This document shows positions 44,237 to 53,483 of a stretch of 64,000 nt of DNA, piece after piece. Within the stretch, counting starts at the first letter, position 1; every line of letters starts with the position of its first letter. A program made the position numbers and the translations under genes. This DNA comes from Acidipila rosea. GTDB lineage: Bacteria; Acidobacteriota; Terriglobia; Terriglobales; Acidobacteriaceae. Under the pieces are notes generated by a model that had not been told where the DNA came from, did no database searches, and worked only from the letters and a program-made list of their open reading frames with translations. The DNA lies in the NCBI RefSeq assembly GCF_004339725.1, contig NZ_SMGK01000002.1:1083138-1147137 (forward strand), given 5' to 3'.

Positions 44237-45487
44237 CTAGCTGTAGCGTAACCAGCGGAGCATCTCCGGCAGTGTTGCTCTCTTGCCGTACATGAGGATG
44301 CCAACCCTGTAGATGCGGGCCGCAATCCAGATGGCCACCCAGATCGCCGCAACCATCAGGACAACAGAGAGCGCAAGTTGCCACATGGGCGGAGTCTGCG
44401 AACAAAGCCTCAGGTACATCACGATAGGCGTGCAGGGAGGAAAGAGCGACAGCCCAACGGAGAGTGCGGAGTTGGGGTTCGAGAGGATGTAGCTCATCAT
44501 GATGAGTCCAACCAGCAGGGGAGCCACGATGAAGAAGCTGAACTGCTGCACCTCCTGTTCGGAGCTGACGCTGGCGCCAAACCCAGCAGCAACCGCGCTG
44601 TAGAAGAAAAAGCCCAGTAAAAAATAGATTGCGAAAAAGCCCAGCTGCAGCGGCGTTATCCCGAAGGAAGCAAATCCATTGACGCCCGCCCGCGCCGCTA
44701 TCGCAGATCCGCTATAGACGGCCAGCAGCAGGAACCATGCGCCTACCTGGGTCAGCCCCGCCGCTCCCACGCCAAGCAGCTTGCCCATCAGTAGCGACTC
44801 GGGGCGTGCCGTTGCCAGCAGCACTTCAAAGATGCGAGATGTCTTCTCCTCGATGACCGAGCGCGCCACATTCATTCCGTAGAAGACGACGACGAAGTAG
44901 AGCATCATGATCATCACGTAGGCGCCGATAAAGCTCTTGCTCGCATCTGAAGTGATGATTGCGCCGTTCTTCACCTGAGCTGTCTTCACGTCCACCTTGC
45001 GCAGCAGATCATCGACCTGATCCGCCGCCATGCCTCTAGCCGCCAGTTGCTGCCGCATCAGAGCCTGGCTGACGGCGTCCTGCAGGCGGGAGACGCTGAA
45101 GACGTCTGCAGACGTTCGCGAAGCATAGATCGCCTGTGGAACGCTTTTTCCCGGCTTCAGATCAAGCCACAGATAGCCATCCAGCGTGCGCGCGTCCACC
45201 TGCTTGACCAGTTCCTGTCGATCTGCCTCGGTGGCTGGCGCAACAACCATGACGCTCTCCGGGGGATTATCCCCCTTCTGCACCTGGGCCTTCACCGCAG
45301 CTGCCAGCCCGGCGTCATTCGACGCAATGGCCAGATGCTTCAAGCCTCCGCCCTTCGATGCAGCGAAGATGCTACCTGCCATGATGCCGCCCATGACCAG
45401 CGGGAGCAGAATCGTGGTAAGTAGAAATGCCTTGCTCCGAACCCGCTCCAGATACTCGCGTTTGGCGATCAGCAGTGCACTATGCAT
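44237..45487 (-). CDS. ABC-2 type permease (NatB-like)
   Basis: A 416-residue membrane protein of the NatB/ABC-2 type. It has one N-terminal helix after HSALLIAKREYLERVRSKAF, a large extracytoplasmic domain (about 45-175), then five to six helices with the signature NVARSVIEEKTSRIFEVLLATARPE near residue 205 (partly quoted). NatB pairs with NatA to export sodium in Bacillus, but the substrate here is unproven. The start at 45487 overlaps the ATPase gene by eight bases. A frame upstream of it is an overlap artefact. Confidence 0.9.
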   Translation of the reverse strand: MHSALLIAKREYLERVRSKAFLLTTILLPLVMGGIMAGSIFAASKGGGLKHLAIASNDAGLAAAVKAQVQKGDNPPESVMVVAPATEADRQELVKQVDARTLDGYLWLDLKPGKSVPQAIYASRTSADVFSVSRLQDAVSQALMRQQLAARGMAADQVDDLLRKVDVKTAQVKNGAIITSDASKSFIGAYVMIMMLYFVVVFYGMNVARSVIEEKTSRIFEVLLATARPESLLMGKLLGVGAAGLTQVGAWFLLLAVYSGSAIAARAGVNGFASFGITPLQLGFFAIYFLLGFFFYSAVAAGFGASVSSEQEVQQFSFFIVAPLLVGLIMMSYILSNPNSALSVGLSLFPPCTPIVMYLRLCSQTPPMWQLALSVVLMVAAIWVAIWIAARIYRVGILMYGKRATLPEMLRWLRYS

Positions 45488-46385
45488 CGACCTTCTCCCC
45501 GACCGTCTTGATAAAAATCTCTTCAAGCGATGGCTCGACCAACTCAAACCTGAAGATCGTCGCGCGCTCCGCAGCACTTTTCAGCAGGTCCTGCGCATTT
45601 GCTCCTGGCTTCAGCTTGATCTCAGCCTGCCCTGCATATTCCTTGAAGCTCTCCACCGCAGGATGTCCAAGAAAATCACGGCCGCCCTCAAAGTGGATCA
45701 GGACACGGTTGCGCTCATAGCCCGACTTGACCTCACGCATCGTCCCGGCAAGCACCGCTTCGCCACGATGGACAAGGCAGATTGAGTCGCAAAGCTTCTC
45801 CACCTGGTCCATGCGGTGAGTGGAGAAAAGGATGGCTTTCCCCTGCTTCTTCAGGTCAAGCAGCGTGTCCTGCAGCAGGGACGCATTCACCGGATCGAGG
45901 CCCGAGAAAGGCTCGTCCATGATGATGAGCCCGGGATCATGCAGCAGCGTGGAGATGAATTGGATCTTCTGCTGCATGCCCTTGGACAGCTCCTGCGTCT
46001 TCTTGTCCGCAGCATCCATTATCTGCAGCCGGTCGCACCAGGCGCGGGCGCGCTGCTGCGCCGTCTCCGCCTTGAGGCCGTGCAGCTGTCCCATCAGCAC
46101 CAGCTGGTCCATCACATTCATTTTCTTGTAAAGGCCGCGCTCTTCCGGCAGATAGCCTACTCTGGAGAGCTGGTCGCGCGAAAAAGGCCGATCGAAGAGA
46201 TTCACTGTGCCGCTGTCCGGCAGCGTGATCCCGATCATCATGCGAATACTTGATGTCTTGCCTGCGCCATTTGGCCCAAGCAGGCCAAACATTGTGCCTG
46301 CCTCAATCTTCAGGCTCAGATCCTTGATCGCAACCTTCTGGTCGTAGCTCTTTGAAATACGGTCCAACTCAACAACAGGCATCAT
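45480..46385 (-). CDS. ABC transporter ATP-binding protein (NatA-like)
   Basis: A 301-residue exporter ATPase. Walker A is GLLGPNGAGKTSS near residue 33, the signature region reads LSKGMQQKIQ near 131, Walker B and the catalytic glutamate are LIIMDEPFSGLD near 155, and the H-loop is FSTHRMDQ near 190. A C-terminal accessory domain ends LVEPSLEEIFIKTVG, as in NatA-type proteins. It forms one exporter with the overlapping permease. It begins 66 bases after the terminator of the ribosomal operon. Confidence 0.94.
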   Translation of the reverse strand: MMPVVELDRISKSYDQKVAIKDLSLKIEAGTMFGLLGPNGAGKTSSIRMMIGITLPDSGTVNLFDRPFSRDQLSRVGYLPEERGLYKKMNVMDQLVLMGQLHGLKAETAQQRARAWCDRLQIMDAADKKTQELSKGMQQKIQFISTLLHDPGLIIMDEPFSGLDPVNASLLQDTLLDLKKQGKAILFSTHRMDQVEKLCDSICLVHRGEAVLAGTMREVKSGYERNRVLIHFEGGRDFLGHPAVESFKEYAGQAEIKLKPGANAQDLLKSAAERATIFRFELVEPSLEEIFIKTVGEKVDA

Positions 46386-46450
46386 CCGTGCTCCGTTATC
46401 AGCAGATCAAGCTGACGCCATCATATGAGTAAGTCGTTTAGCTTCAAAGA

Positions 46451-46478
46451 AAAAACGCACCCGTTAGGGTGCGTTTTT
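46451..46478 (-). terminator. Intrinsic terminator of the ribosomal superoperon
   Basis: A 12-bp perfect stem, AAAAACGCACCC (46451-46462) with GGGTGCGTTTTT (46467-46478), has a GTTA loop and ends in a run of T on the minus strand. It lies 21 bases after the rplQ stop. The symmetry would let it work on both strands. Confidence 0.92.
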
Positions 46479-46498
46479 AAAATGAAATGCTTGGATGA

Positions 46499-46981
46499 TT
46501 AGCTGCTGACGTCTGTACCGTCGCCCGCAGACTGCTGCTGCTGCTCGGCCATAGCCTTATCCAGCTCTTCCCGACGCTTGGCGCGAATCTCTGCACGCTT
46601 CTGGCGCTTCTCGTCAAGCACCTGCTCTGCGCCCAGCAACTCGATGAAAGCCTTCTCTGCGCCGTCGCCCTTCTGGAATCCGGTGCGCACGATACGGAGG
46701 TAGCCACCATTGCGCTCGCCATAGCGGGGTGCAACGGTCTCGAAGAGGCGGGTGACTGCCTCACGAGTCTGCAGATAAGAAAGCGCCAGACGCCGTGCGT
46801 GCAGGTCGCCCTTCTTGCCGAGGGTGATCAGTTTTTCGACATGAGGACGCGCAGCCTTCGCCTTGGTGATGGTAGTCTCGACGCGGTCCTCCATAACAAT
46901 GGACGTGACCAGGTTGCGCAGCAGTGCGCGGCGGTGGCTGGTGTTGCGTCCGAGTTTATATCCTGCATTGCGATGGCGCAT
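46499..46981 (-). CDS. rplQ: Ribosomal protein L17
   Basis: A 160-residue large-subunit protein, last gene of the operon. The first 115 residues are standard (MRHRNAGYKLGRNTSHRRAL start, KGDLHARRLALSYL). The C-terminus carries an extra helix-like charged stretch (RAEIRAKRREELDKAM) and a glutamine/serine tail, making it about 35-40 residues longer than E. coli L17. It is separated from rpoA by 73 bases that hold heptamer repeats. Confidence 0.96.
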   Translation of the reverse strand: MRHRNAGYKLGRNTSHRRALLRNLVTSIVMEDRVETTITKAKAARPHVEKLITLGKKGDLHARRLALSYLQTREAVTRLFETVAPRYGERNGGYLRIVRTGFQKGDGAEKAFIELLGAEQVLDEKRQKRAEIRAKRREELDKAMAEQQQQSAGDGTDVSS

Positions 46982-47030
46982 GGCAAATCTCTCTCTAAAT
47001 CGAAATCAAAATTGCGGGAGCAGACATCGA

Positions 47031-47051
47031 CTGCCTACTCCCTGTTCCCTG
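47031..47051 (-). repeat. Degenerate heptanucleotide repeats between rpoA and rplQ
   Basis: On the plus strand the gap reads CTGCCTA, CTCCCTG, TTCCCTG in consecutive seven-base steps, with CTTTTAG continuing the phase into the rpoA stop. On the transcript this is CAGGGAA-CAGGGAG-TAGGCAG. Heptamer arrays of similar style occur at 50145-50172 and 59123-59150. Confidence 0.55.
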
Positions 47052-47054
47052 CTT

Positions 47055-48158
47055 TTAGAAGTTCTCCGGCTCTGTCTGTGACGGCAGCTCTGCTTCATCC
47101 AGCATATCGTCTTCGTCATCGTCGTCGAAATTATTCGAGTAGCTGGCAGCCAGCGCAGCCGCCGGCAATATGCTCGTCGGTCCCGGAACAGCATTGCCGT
47201 GCTCGTCAATCTTCATGCCAAGCGAAAGGCCCATCTGCGCGAGAATTTCCTTGATCTCGTTCAGCGACTTGCGGCCAAAGTTCTTCGTCTTCAGCATCTC
47301 GGCTTCGGTCTTCTGCACCAGTTCGCCGATCGTCTGGATGTTTGCGTTCTTCAGGCAGTTGTAGCTGCGAACACTTAATTCCAGCTCTTCCACCGAACGG
47401 TTCAGATTGTCGTTCCGCAGCTGCATACGTCCGTCATCTGCGTGACCATCAGCTTCCATCTCTTCTTCGAAGTTGATGAAGATGCTCATGTGGTCTTTCA
47501 GCAGCTTGGCCGCAAGACCGATCGCATCCGCCGGCAACACCGTGCCATTGGTCCAGACTTCGAGCGTCAGCTTGTCATAATCGGTGATCTGGCCAAGACG
47601 CGCAGCGTCAACCGCGTAATTCACCTTGCGCACCGGCGAGTGGACAGAATCGACCGGAATAAAACCAATACCCAGATCGCCGTCGAAATTCTTGTCCGCA
47701 GAGACATAGCCGCGTCCGCGCTTCAGGCGCATTTCCATGTCGAGCTTGCCGCCTTCGCTCACCGTGGCGACATAGACGTCCTTGTCGAGAATCTCCACGT
47801 CACCATCGGCCTCGATCATCCCTGAGGTCACAATGCCGGGCTGGTCCGCGCGCAGATAAAGCGCCTTCGGGCCGTCGCCGCTCAGCTTAAACGGAATCTG
47901 TTTCAGGTTGAGGATGATGTCAGTCGCGTCTTCTACAACGCCGGTGATCGACTGGAACTCGTGCAGCACGCCTTCAATCTTGACTGCTGTGACCGCCGCG
48001 CCTTCAATCGAGGAAAGCAGCGTGCGACGCAGCGCATTGCCGATGGTGGTGCCAAAGCCGCGCTCAAAAGGCTGTGCGCTGAACTTGCCATACTTTTCGG
48101 TCAGAGTTTCGGTATCGACCGCAAGCCGTTTCGGTTTTTGAAAACCTCTCCAAAGCAT
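47055..48158 (-). CDS. rpoA: RNA polymerase alpha subunit
   Basis: A 367-residue subunit. The N-terminal domain ([18 protein letters not shown] near residue 32) dimerises and nucleates the polymerase. The C-terminal domain ([19 protein letters not shown] near 275, then [14 protein letters not shown]) binds UP elements and activators. After it comes an unusual 40-residue tail with an acidic cluster, DDDDEDD. The start is ATG 48158, seven bases after GGGAG; an upstream in-frame extension has no support. E. coli alpha is 329 residues. Confidence 0.97.
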   Translation of the reverse strand: MLWRGFQKPKRLAVDTETLTEKYGKFSAQPFERGFGTTIGNALRRTLLSSIEGAAVTAVKIEGVLHEFQSITGVVEDATDIILNLKQIPFKLSGDGPKALYLRADQPGIVTSGMIEADGDVEILDKDVYVATVSEGGKLDMEMRLKRGRGYVSADKNFDGDLGIGFIPVDSVHSPVRKVNYAVDAARLGQITDYDKLTLEVWTNGTVLPADAIGLAAKLLKDHMSIFINFEEEMEADGHADDGRMQLRNDNLNRSVEELELSVRSYNCLKNANIQTIGELVQKTEAEMLKTKNFGRKSLNEIKEILAQMGLSLGMKIDEHGNAVPGPTSILPAAALAASYSNNFDDDDEDDMLDEAELPSQTEPENF

Positions 48159-48290
48159 CTTGTATCTCCCTGCGCAGCGAACGCCGCGAAGCATTCTGCA
48201 ACGGCTGCGCGCTTTCTCCATTGTCGACCTGCCGGATACCTGATATCCCGCAGGCTGATGTCGATTTAACGTCTCGCGACGGCGTACATG

Positions 48291-48308
48291 GGTGGCGGCA
48301 TCGCCACC
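48291..48308 (-). promoter_or_regulatory. Hairpin just after the rpsD stop
   Basis: GGTGGCG (48291-48297) pairs with CGCCACC (48302-48308) around the loop GCAT, 12 bases after rpsD ends. A second stem pairs GCGCAGC (48172-48178) with GCTGCGC (48204-48210) just before rpoA. There is no U-tract, so processing or pausing is more likely than termination. Confidence 0.4.
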
Positions 48309-48320
48309 ACCCAATCCCGT

Positions 48321-48950
48321 TTACTTCGAGTAGAGTTCGACGATCAGCTGCTCGTTGACCGGCAGGTTGACGTCTTCGCGCCGTGGCAGCGCCAGAACCT
48401 TACCTGAAAGATTCGCATGATCGACCGAAAGCCATGCCGGAGCAGGCTGGTGGCTGGCAAACTCACGCGAGGACTCGACCACCGTCAGCTTTGCGCTGTT
48501 CGGACGGATCTTGATTTCATCACCCACGCTCACCTGGAACGAAGGAATGTTCACCTTGCGGCCATTGACCTCGATGTGTCCATGACGGACAATCTGCCGG
48601 GCCTGACGGCGCGAACTCGCGTATCCCAGGCGGTAAGCCACATTGTCCAGACGACGCTCGAGCTGCTGCAGCAGCAGCTCGCCTGTGACGCCTGGGGCGC
48701 GCGATGCCTTCTCGTAATAAGCGCGGAACTGGCCTTCGAGGGCAAAGTAGATGCGCTTTGCCTTCTGCTTCTCGCGAAGCTGCAGGCCGTAGCCCACGAT
48801 CTTCGCCTTGCGATCGCGGCCGTGCTGGCCGGGAGCAAAATTACGCTTCTCAATCGCGCACTTATCGGTAAAGCAACGTGTGCCCTTGAGGAAAAGCTTC
48901 ATGCCTTCGCGACGGCAAAGGCGGCATACTGCACCTGTATAACGTGCCAC
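48321..48950 (-). CDS. rpsD: Ribosomal protein S4
   Basis: A 209-residue small-subunit assembly protein that binds the 5' domain of 16S rRNA and, in many bacteria, represses its own operon. It keeps [15 protein letters not shown] with paired cysteines (CRLC, and TDKCAIEKR later), a zinc-binding form of S4, and the S4 RNA-binding domain near residues 100-165 ([30 protein letters not shown]). Confidence 0.97.
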   Translation of the reverse strand: MARYTGAVCRLCRREGMKLFLKGTRCFTDKCAIEKRNFAPGQHGRDRKAKIVGYGLQLREKQKAKRIYFALEGQFRAYYEKASRAPGVTGELLLQQLERRLDNVAYRLGYASSRRQARQIVRHGHIEVNGRKVNIPSFQVSVGDEIKIRPNSAKLTVVESSREFASHQPAPAWLSVDHANLSGKVLALPRREDVNLPVNEQLIVELYSK

Positions 48951-49058
48951 TTCTTAATCTCCCTGCCCGGAACTATGCTCCAGGCCTCTATTGCAGAGGA
49001 CGACCGGTTTACACGCAGAGCGCTTCTTCCCGGTCCTCGATCAAACCACTAACTACCC

Positions 49059-49478
49059 TTACACCCTGCGGCGCTTGGGCGGACGGCAGCCGTTATGCGG
49101 AATCGGCGTAACGTCACGGATGGAGCGGACATCAAGACCGGCCGCTGCCAGCGCACGCACTGCTGATTCGCGTCCGGAACCGGGACCGCTTACCCGCACA
49201 TCTACCGAGCGGAGACCGTGGTCACGCGCCTGGTTAGCTGCATTCACCGCAGCCTGCTGAGCTGCGAACGGTGTACCTTTACGCGATCCACGAAAACCGA
49301 GCGACCCCGAGCTCTTCCACGACAAGGTGTTGCCCTGACCATCGGTGATGGTCACAATCGTATTATTGAACGTCGCCTGAACGTAAACCAGACCGTAAGG
49401 GACATTCTTGCGTTCGCGCTTCTTGAATTTCTTATTCTTGGCGGCCTTTCCGGCCGCGCCCTGCTGTGCCTTTGCCAT
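49059..49478 (-). CDS. rpsK: Ribosomal protein S11
   Basis: A 139-residue protein of the 30S platform near the decoding centre. It has a basic N-terminal extension rich in lysine and alanine, then [21 protein letters not shown] and the highly conserved C-terminal [18 protein letters not shown]. It starts one base after the rpsM stop. Confidence 0.97.
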   Translation of the reverse strand: MAKAQQGAAGKAAKNKKFKKRERKNVPYGLVYVQATFNNTIVTITDGQGNTLSWKSSGSLGFRGSRKGTPFAAQQAAVNAANQARDHGLRSVDVRVSGPGSGRESAVRALAAAGLDVRSIRDVTPIPHNGCRPPKRRRV

Positions 49479-49479
49479 T

Positions 49480-49866
49480 TTAGGTCTTCCCCGTCGCCTT
49501 CTTCTTGCCTGCTACCGTACCCTTGCGCGGTCCCTTGCGAGTACGCGCATTTGTGTGCGTCCGTTGCCCGCGTGTGGGCAGGCCGCGCCGGTGGCGAAGT
49601 CCGCGGTAGGACTGAATGTCAATCAGCCGCTTGATGTGCATCGAGACATCCTTGCGCAGGTCGCCTTCGACCTGGCCTTCCTGCTCGATGACCTGGCGGA
49701 TGCGATTGACCTCATCCTCTCCAAGATCCTGAATCTTCTTGAACGGATCGACGTCCGCCGCAGCAAGAATGCGCAGCGACCGCGGATTACCGATACCGAA
49801 GATGTAAGTGAGCGCGATCCGGGCCTGCTTGTTGCGGGGCAGATCGACGCCAGCAATACGTGCCAT
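49480..49866 (-). CDS. rpsM: Ribosomal protein S13
   Basis: A 128-residue protein of the 30S head that contacts P-site tRNA. It has the standard start [20 protein letters not shown], the helix-two-turn-helix core, and the conserved [20 protein letters not shown] near the basic tail. It is followed by rpsK after a single base. Confidence 0.97.
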   Translation of the reverse strand: MARIAGVDLPRNKQARIALTYIFGIGNPRSLRILAAADVDPFKKIQDLGEDEVNRIRQVIEQEGQVEGDLRKDVSMHIKRLIDIQSYRGLRHRRGLPTRGQRTHTNARTRKGPRKGTVAGKKKATGKT

Positions 49867-49883
49867 GCTCTTCCTTCACTCTT

Positions 49884-49909
49884 GTCCGGGGAAGCTTCGC
49901 CACCCGGAC
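49884..49909 (-). promoter_or_regulatory. Hairpin in the rpmJ-rpsM gap
   Basis: GTCCGGG (49884-49890) pairs with CCCGGAC (49903-49909) around a 12-base loop, about 17 bases before the rpsM start, within an unusually wide 152-base gap. This is a plausible place for translational feedback on the alpha-operon ribosomal genes, but no homology to the S4 target was recognised. Confidence 0.35.
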
Positions 49910-50018
49910 GGGTTAGGCCGCTGAATCAATCGCGGCAGGTTCCTGCGGGTCGAGAGGTTCATCGCAAGCCTCTTTTCGGCTAACTCGCCCCTCGCCGGCT
50001 TTTGTCTCTACGCCAGGC

Positions 50019-50132
50019 TTAACCCTGGCGCTGCTTATGCTTCGCGTTCTCGCAGATCACACGCACCACCCCGCGGCGGTGAATGACCTTGCACTTGTCA
50101 CAAATCTTCTTGACTGATGCACGAACCTTCAT
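50019..50132 (-). CDS. rpmJ: Ribosomal protein L36
   Basis: A 37-residue zinc ribbon protein of the large subunit. It reads [15 protein letters not shown] at the start and keeps all four zinc ligands, Cys11, Cys14, Cys27 and His32, so it is the zinc-binding (C+) form. It sits in the usual slot between infA and rpsM, with long spacers on both sides (130 and 152 bases). Confidence 0.96.
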   Translation of the reverse strand: MKVRASVKKICDKCKVIHRRGVVRVICENAKHKQRQG

Positions 50133-50144
50133 TGATAAAGCTCC

Positions 50145-50172
50145 CAGCTACTAGCTCCTGGCTATTAGCTAT
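50145..50172 (-). repeat. Degenerate heptanucleotide array in the infA-rpmJ gap
   Basis: Four seven-base units on the plus strand read CAGCTAC, TAGCTCC, TGGCTAT, TAGCTAT, in perfect phase. Ten bases of it (AGCTCCTGGC, 50153-50162) are inverted at 50233-50242, so the transcript can fold into a long hairpin with the second array. Confidence 0.65.
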
Positions 50173-50229
50173 CCTCGATTCGCGCCCCGAAGCTGCTTCA
50201 CTTCACGGCGCTACCTGCATACCATCAAT

Positions 50230-50257
50230 CCGGCCAGGAGCTGGAGACTGATGGCTA
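50230..50257 (-). repeat. Inverted partner array next to infA
   Basis: On the minus strand the units TAGCCAT, CAGTCTC, CAGCTCC, TGGCCGG follow a seven-base phase and share motifs with the array at 50145-50172, in opposite orientation. The two arrays flank 57 bases between the infA stop and the rpmJ start. Confidence 0.5.
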
Positions 50258-50262
50258 AAAAC

Positions 50263-50481
50263 TTATTTGTACCTGTAGACGATCCGCCCGCGGGTCAAAT
50301 CGTAAGGGCTCAACTCGATTGCTACCCTGTCGCCCGGAAGGATACGAATGAAATTCTTCCTCATGCGCCCGGAGACGTGAGCCAGCACCTGGTGCTTATT
50401 CTCAAGCTCCACCTTGAACATCGCATTGGGCAACGTCTCGACAACCGTTGCCATTACCTCAATCGCATCTTCCTTCGACAA
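50263..50481 (-). CDS. infA: Translation initiation factor IF-1
   Basis: A 72-residue OB-fold protein that occupies the A site of the 30S subunit during initiation. It has the standard [20 protein letters not shown] start, [17 protein letters not shown] centre and RGRIVYRYK end. The start codon is TTG, preceded by AGGA about six bases upstream. No in-frame ATG is available. A rare start codon on infA suggests limited expression. Confidence 0.95.
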   Translation of the reverse strand: MSKEDAIEVMATVVETLPNAMFKVELENKHQVLAHVSGRMRKNFIRILPGDRVAIELSPYDLTRGRIVYRYK

Positions 50482-50532
50482 TCCGTATCCTGATTCTGCC
50501 TGGCCTTCAGCCTGGCTCGTTTCCTGCGACCC

Positions 50533-51285
50533 TTACTGCGTCAGCACAAGTGCGCCATCGTCCGTCACCGCAATCGTGTGCTCGAAATGTGCACTCAAAC
50601 TTCCGTCTTCCGTGACCGCCGTCCATCCGTCCTTGAGCACCTGTACACCAGCGCCGCCTGCATTCACCATCGGCTCGATGCACAGTACCATGCCGGTCCG
50701 CAGCTTCAATCCCTGCCCGCGCCGGCCATAGTTTGGAACCTGAGGATCTTCATGCAGGCGCGTACCAATCCCGTGACCCACGAACTCCCGAACAACGCTG
50801 AAGCCTTCCGCCTCAACCACTTCCTGCACCGCCGCTCCTACATCTCCAAGCGTCGCGCCGGCTTTGACGGCACGAATCCCGCTCTCAAGCGAGGCCTCCG
50901 TAACATCCAGCAACCGCTTCGCCGAGGTGCTCAGCTTGTCGCCCACAGGCACCGTAATGGCCGAGTCGCCATAAAAACCCTCAATCACAACCCCAGTATC
51001 GATCGAGACGATATCGCCCTCGCGCAACGATCTGCCTGCCGATGGAATCCCGTGGACGACCTCCTGATTCACCGAGGTACACAGCACACACGGATAACCG
51101 CGATATCCCTTGAATGCGGGAATCGCGCCCATCTCTTTCATCTTTGCCGCAGCTGCTGCCTCAAGATCGAGTGTCGTCGCGCCGGGCTTTACAAACCCGC
51201 GCACATACTCAAGAATCTCACGAACAGCCTTTCCGCTGCGCCGCATCTTCTCAATCTCCTGCGGCGACTTGATCACGATTGCCAT
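50533..51285 (-). CDS. map: Methionine aminopeptidase, type I
   Basis: A 250-residue enzyme that removes the initiator methionine. The dinuclear metal ligands are visible: aspartates in VSIDTGVVIEGFYGDSA (about 96 and 107), a histidine in GHGIGTRLHEDP (about 170), and glutamates near 203 and 234 (CIEPMV, and VTEDGSLSAHFEH). It starts 10 bases after adk, as in spc-type operons. Confidence 0.97.
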   Translation of the reverse strand: MAIVIKSPQEIEKMRRSGKAVREILEYVRGFVKPGATTLDLEAAAAAKMKEMGAIPAFKGYRGYPCVLCTSVNQEVVHGIPSAGRSLREGDIVSIDTGVVIEGFYGDSAITVPVGDKLSTSAKRLLDVTEASLESGIRAVKAGATLGDVGAAVQEVVEAEGFSVVREFVGHGIGTRLHEDPQVPNYGRRGQGLKLRTGMVLCIEPMVNAGGAGVQVLKDGWTAVTEDGSLSAHFEHTIAVTDDGALVLTQ

Positions 51286-51295
51286 TGAGCCCGGC

Positions 51296-52018
51296 TTACC
51301 CTCTTAGGCGCTTAACTGCCGCCAGAATTCCCGCTGTTACATCACCAATTGGCCGGGCTCCATCTACCTGCCCAAATCTACCCATCGCACGATAATGCTC
51401 CACGACAGGCTCGGTCAGATTCTCATATGCCCGCATGCGCTCGGCAAAGACCGCTTCAGTATCATCTGGACGACGGATCAATAAAGCTCCATCCAGATCA
51501 CAATGTTCAGCTACCTTTGGGGGCTGCAGGTATGTGTTGTAGATACTTCCACAGACCGGACAGGTGCGTCGCCCGGTAATGCGACGCAAAAGTTCAGTAT
51601 ATCCGACCTGGATGCTCACGGCAACGACAGGCAGGCTCTCCGCTACAGCAGCAAGTGTCTGGTCAAGCCATTTCGCCTGGCCGATTGTCCGCGGAAATCC
51701 ATCCAAAATATATCCGCGAACCGTGTCCGGCTCCTTCAGCCGGGTGGCTACCAGTTCCTGCACCAGCTCATCAGAAACCAGCTTTCCCGCATCCATCAAC
51801 GCCTTGGCCTGCGCACCGACTGTAGTTGCAGCCTTCGCCGGGTCCGAGCGCAAAGCCCGCAGAATATCCCCGGTTGAAATATGAGGAATCGCCCACTGCG
51901 AGGCCAGCTCTTTAGCCTGTGTACCCTTACCTACGCCCGGCGCCCCGAGGAGTAGAATCGGCCCCGGAATGACGACCGTAGCGGATGCTGCTTCGATATC
52001 CATCGCCGGGTGCGCCAC
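51296..52018 (-). CDS. adk: Adenylate kinase
   Basis: A 240-residue enzyme that balances AMP, ADP and ATP. The P-loop GAPGVGKGTQAKELA lies near residue 25 (later than usual owing to a 15-20 residue N-terminal extension), then STGDILRA and LDGFPRT. The lid keeps CPVCG and a later cysteine plus aspartate (CDLDG), a zinc-binding lid. The GTG at 52018 abuts the secY stop with no gap. An in-frame ATG at 52003 gives a more usual N-terminus and cannot be excluded. Confidence 0.95.
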   Translation of the reverse strand: MAHPAMDIEAASATVVIPGPILLLGAPGVGKGTQAKELASQWAIPHISTGDILRALRSDPAKAATTVGAQAKALMDAGKLVSDELVQELVATRLKEPDTVRGYILDGFPRTIGQAKWLDQTLAAVAESLPVVAVSIQVGYTELLRRITGRRTCPVCGSIYNTYLQPPKVAEHCDLDGALLIRRPDDTEAVFAERMRAYENLTEPVVEHYRAMGRFGQVDGARPIGDVTAGILAAVKRLRG

Positions 52019-53416
52019 TTACCAGGACCGCCTTCCGCGGACCCGGCCACTGCGTGGCGAGAAGCCTTCATAGTGGCGCATGATCAGCTGCGATTCGACC
52101 TGGTTGATCGTATCCATGGCAACGCCCACGACAATCAGAAGCGAAGTGCCACCGAAGTAGAAATTGAAACCTAGACCATTCGTGACCCACAACGGCAACT
52201 TCTCAAACAGCGGTCCCACAAGAGCCAGATGGTTCAGGTGGATACCGGAGATGAGAATCTGCGGTATCAGTGAAATAACGATCAGGTAGATTGCGCCAAC
52301 CAAGGTGATACGCGTGAGGATGTCATTCACGTAATCCGAGGTGCGCTTACCTGGGCGAATCCCCGGGATGAAGCCGCCATACTTTCTCATATTGTCGGCA
52401 ATGTCGTCCGGCCGAAAAACAATCGAGATATAGAAGTAGGCGAAGAAAACAATCGCGACGATGTACAGGAGCTCGTACCATGGCTCACCGGCACGCAGTG
52501 CATCGAAAATCCGGGTGAGCGCCGCGCTATTGCGAACGAAAGATGCTTGCGAAAAGAGCAGAGGAGCCGAAAGCACCGATGCCGCGAAGATGACCGGCAT
52601 AACACCGCCGGAGTTGACCTTGAGGGGCAGATGGGTCGACTGGCCGCCCATCAGGCGGCGCCCCACAATGCGCTTTGCATACTGGACAGGAATACGCCGC
52701 TCGCTGCGCTCGACGTAGACGATAAAGGCGACAACAGCGATCATCGCAACTACCAGGATGATTAGCGCAGGCACGGTAAAGGCGCCAAACTTCTGGGTCC
52801 GTGCCGTATCCACCAGCTCTGCAATCCCGTGGGGCAGGCCCACAACAATGCCGGCGAAGATCAGCAGGCTCATGCCATTTCCGATGCCGCGATCGGTAAT
52901 CTGTTCACCCAGCCACATGACGAAAGTCGTGCCGGCCGTAAGGGTGATGACCGTCATCAGAACAAATCCGATTCCGGGATTCAATACATACTGAATGCCG
53001 CCCGACCCATGCGACAGAGTCAAGGCAATTGCCGTCGACTGAACGACGCCGAGAATGACCGTGACGTAGCGTGTCCACTGAGTGATCTTGCGGCGGCCCA
53101 GTTCGCCCTCCTTCTGGAGGCGCGCCAGCGGCTCATAGACCACGGTCAGCAGCTGAAAGATAATGGAGGCCGTAATGTACGGCATGATGCCCAGGGCGAA
53201 AATGGTCAGCCGACGCAACATGCCGCCACTGAAGAGATCCACCAAGCCTAGAGGGCTGCCGCTGTTTGCATTGAAAAACTGTTCCAGAGCCGTTGCGTTG
53301 ACTCCCGGGGTGGGAATAAACGCGCCCAGGCGGTAAACAGCAAGCATGGCAAGGGTGAACAGGACGCGGTTCCGCAGGTCGGGAACGCGGAAGATATTGG
53401 CGATCTTCTCAAACAT
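52019..53416 (-). CDS. secY: SecY, protein translocase channel subunit
   Basis: A 465-residue inner membrane protein with ten transmembrane segments, the pore of the Sec translocon. It starts FEKIANIFRVPDLRNRVLFT, has the plug-region FSGGMLRRLTIFALGIMPYI near residue 60 and the SecA/ribosome-binding loops around GGFIPGIRPGKRTSDYVN near 345. I use ATG 53416; an in-frame GTG at 53458 would add 14 atypical residues. Confidence 0.97.
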   Translation of the reverse strand: MFEKIANIFRVPDLRNRVLFTLAMLAVYRLGAFIPTPGVNATALEQFFNANSGSPLGLVDLFSGGMLRRLTIFALGIMPYITASIIFQLLTVVYEPLARLQKEGELGRRKITQWTRYVTVILGVVQSTAIALTLSHGSGGIQYVLNPGIGFVLMTVITLTAGTTFVMWLGEQITDRGIGNGMSLLIFAGIVVGLPHGIAELVDTARTQKFGAFTVPALIILVVAMIAVVAFIVYVERSERRIPVQYAKRIVGRRLMGGQSTHLPLKVNSGGVMPVIFAASVLSAPLLFSQASFVRNSAALTRIFDALRAGEPWYELLYIVAIVFFAYFYISIVFRPDDIADNMRKYGGFIPGIRPGKRTSDYVNDILTRITLVGAIYLIVISLIPQILISGIHLNHLALVGPLFEKLPLWVTNGLGFNFYFGGTSLLIVVGVAMDTINQVESQLIMRHYEGFSPRSGRVRGRRSW

Positions 53417-53483
53417 ACTTTTGTAATTCCAGACTGGGGCCGCAGTCGCTGCGGCCACCCTGTGTCTATCCTGACCGCCTCAG

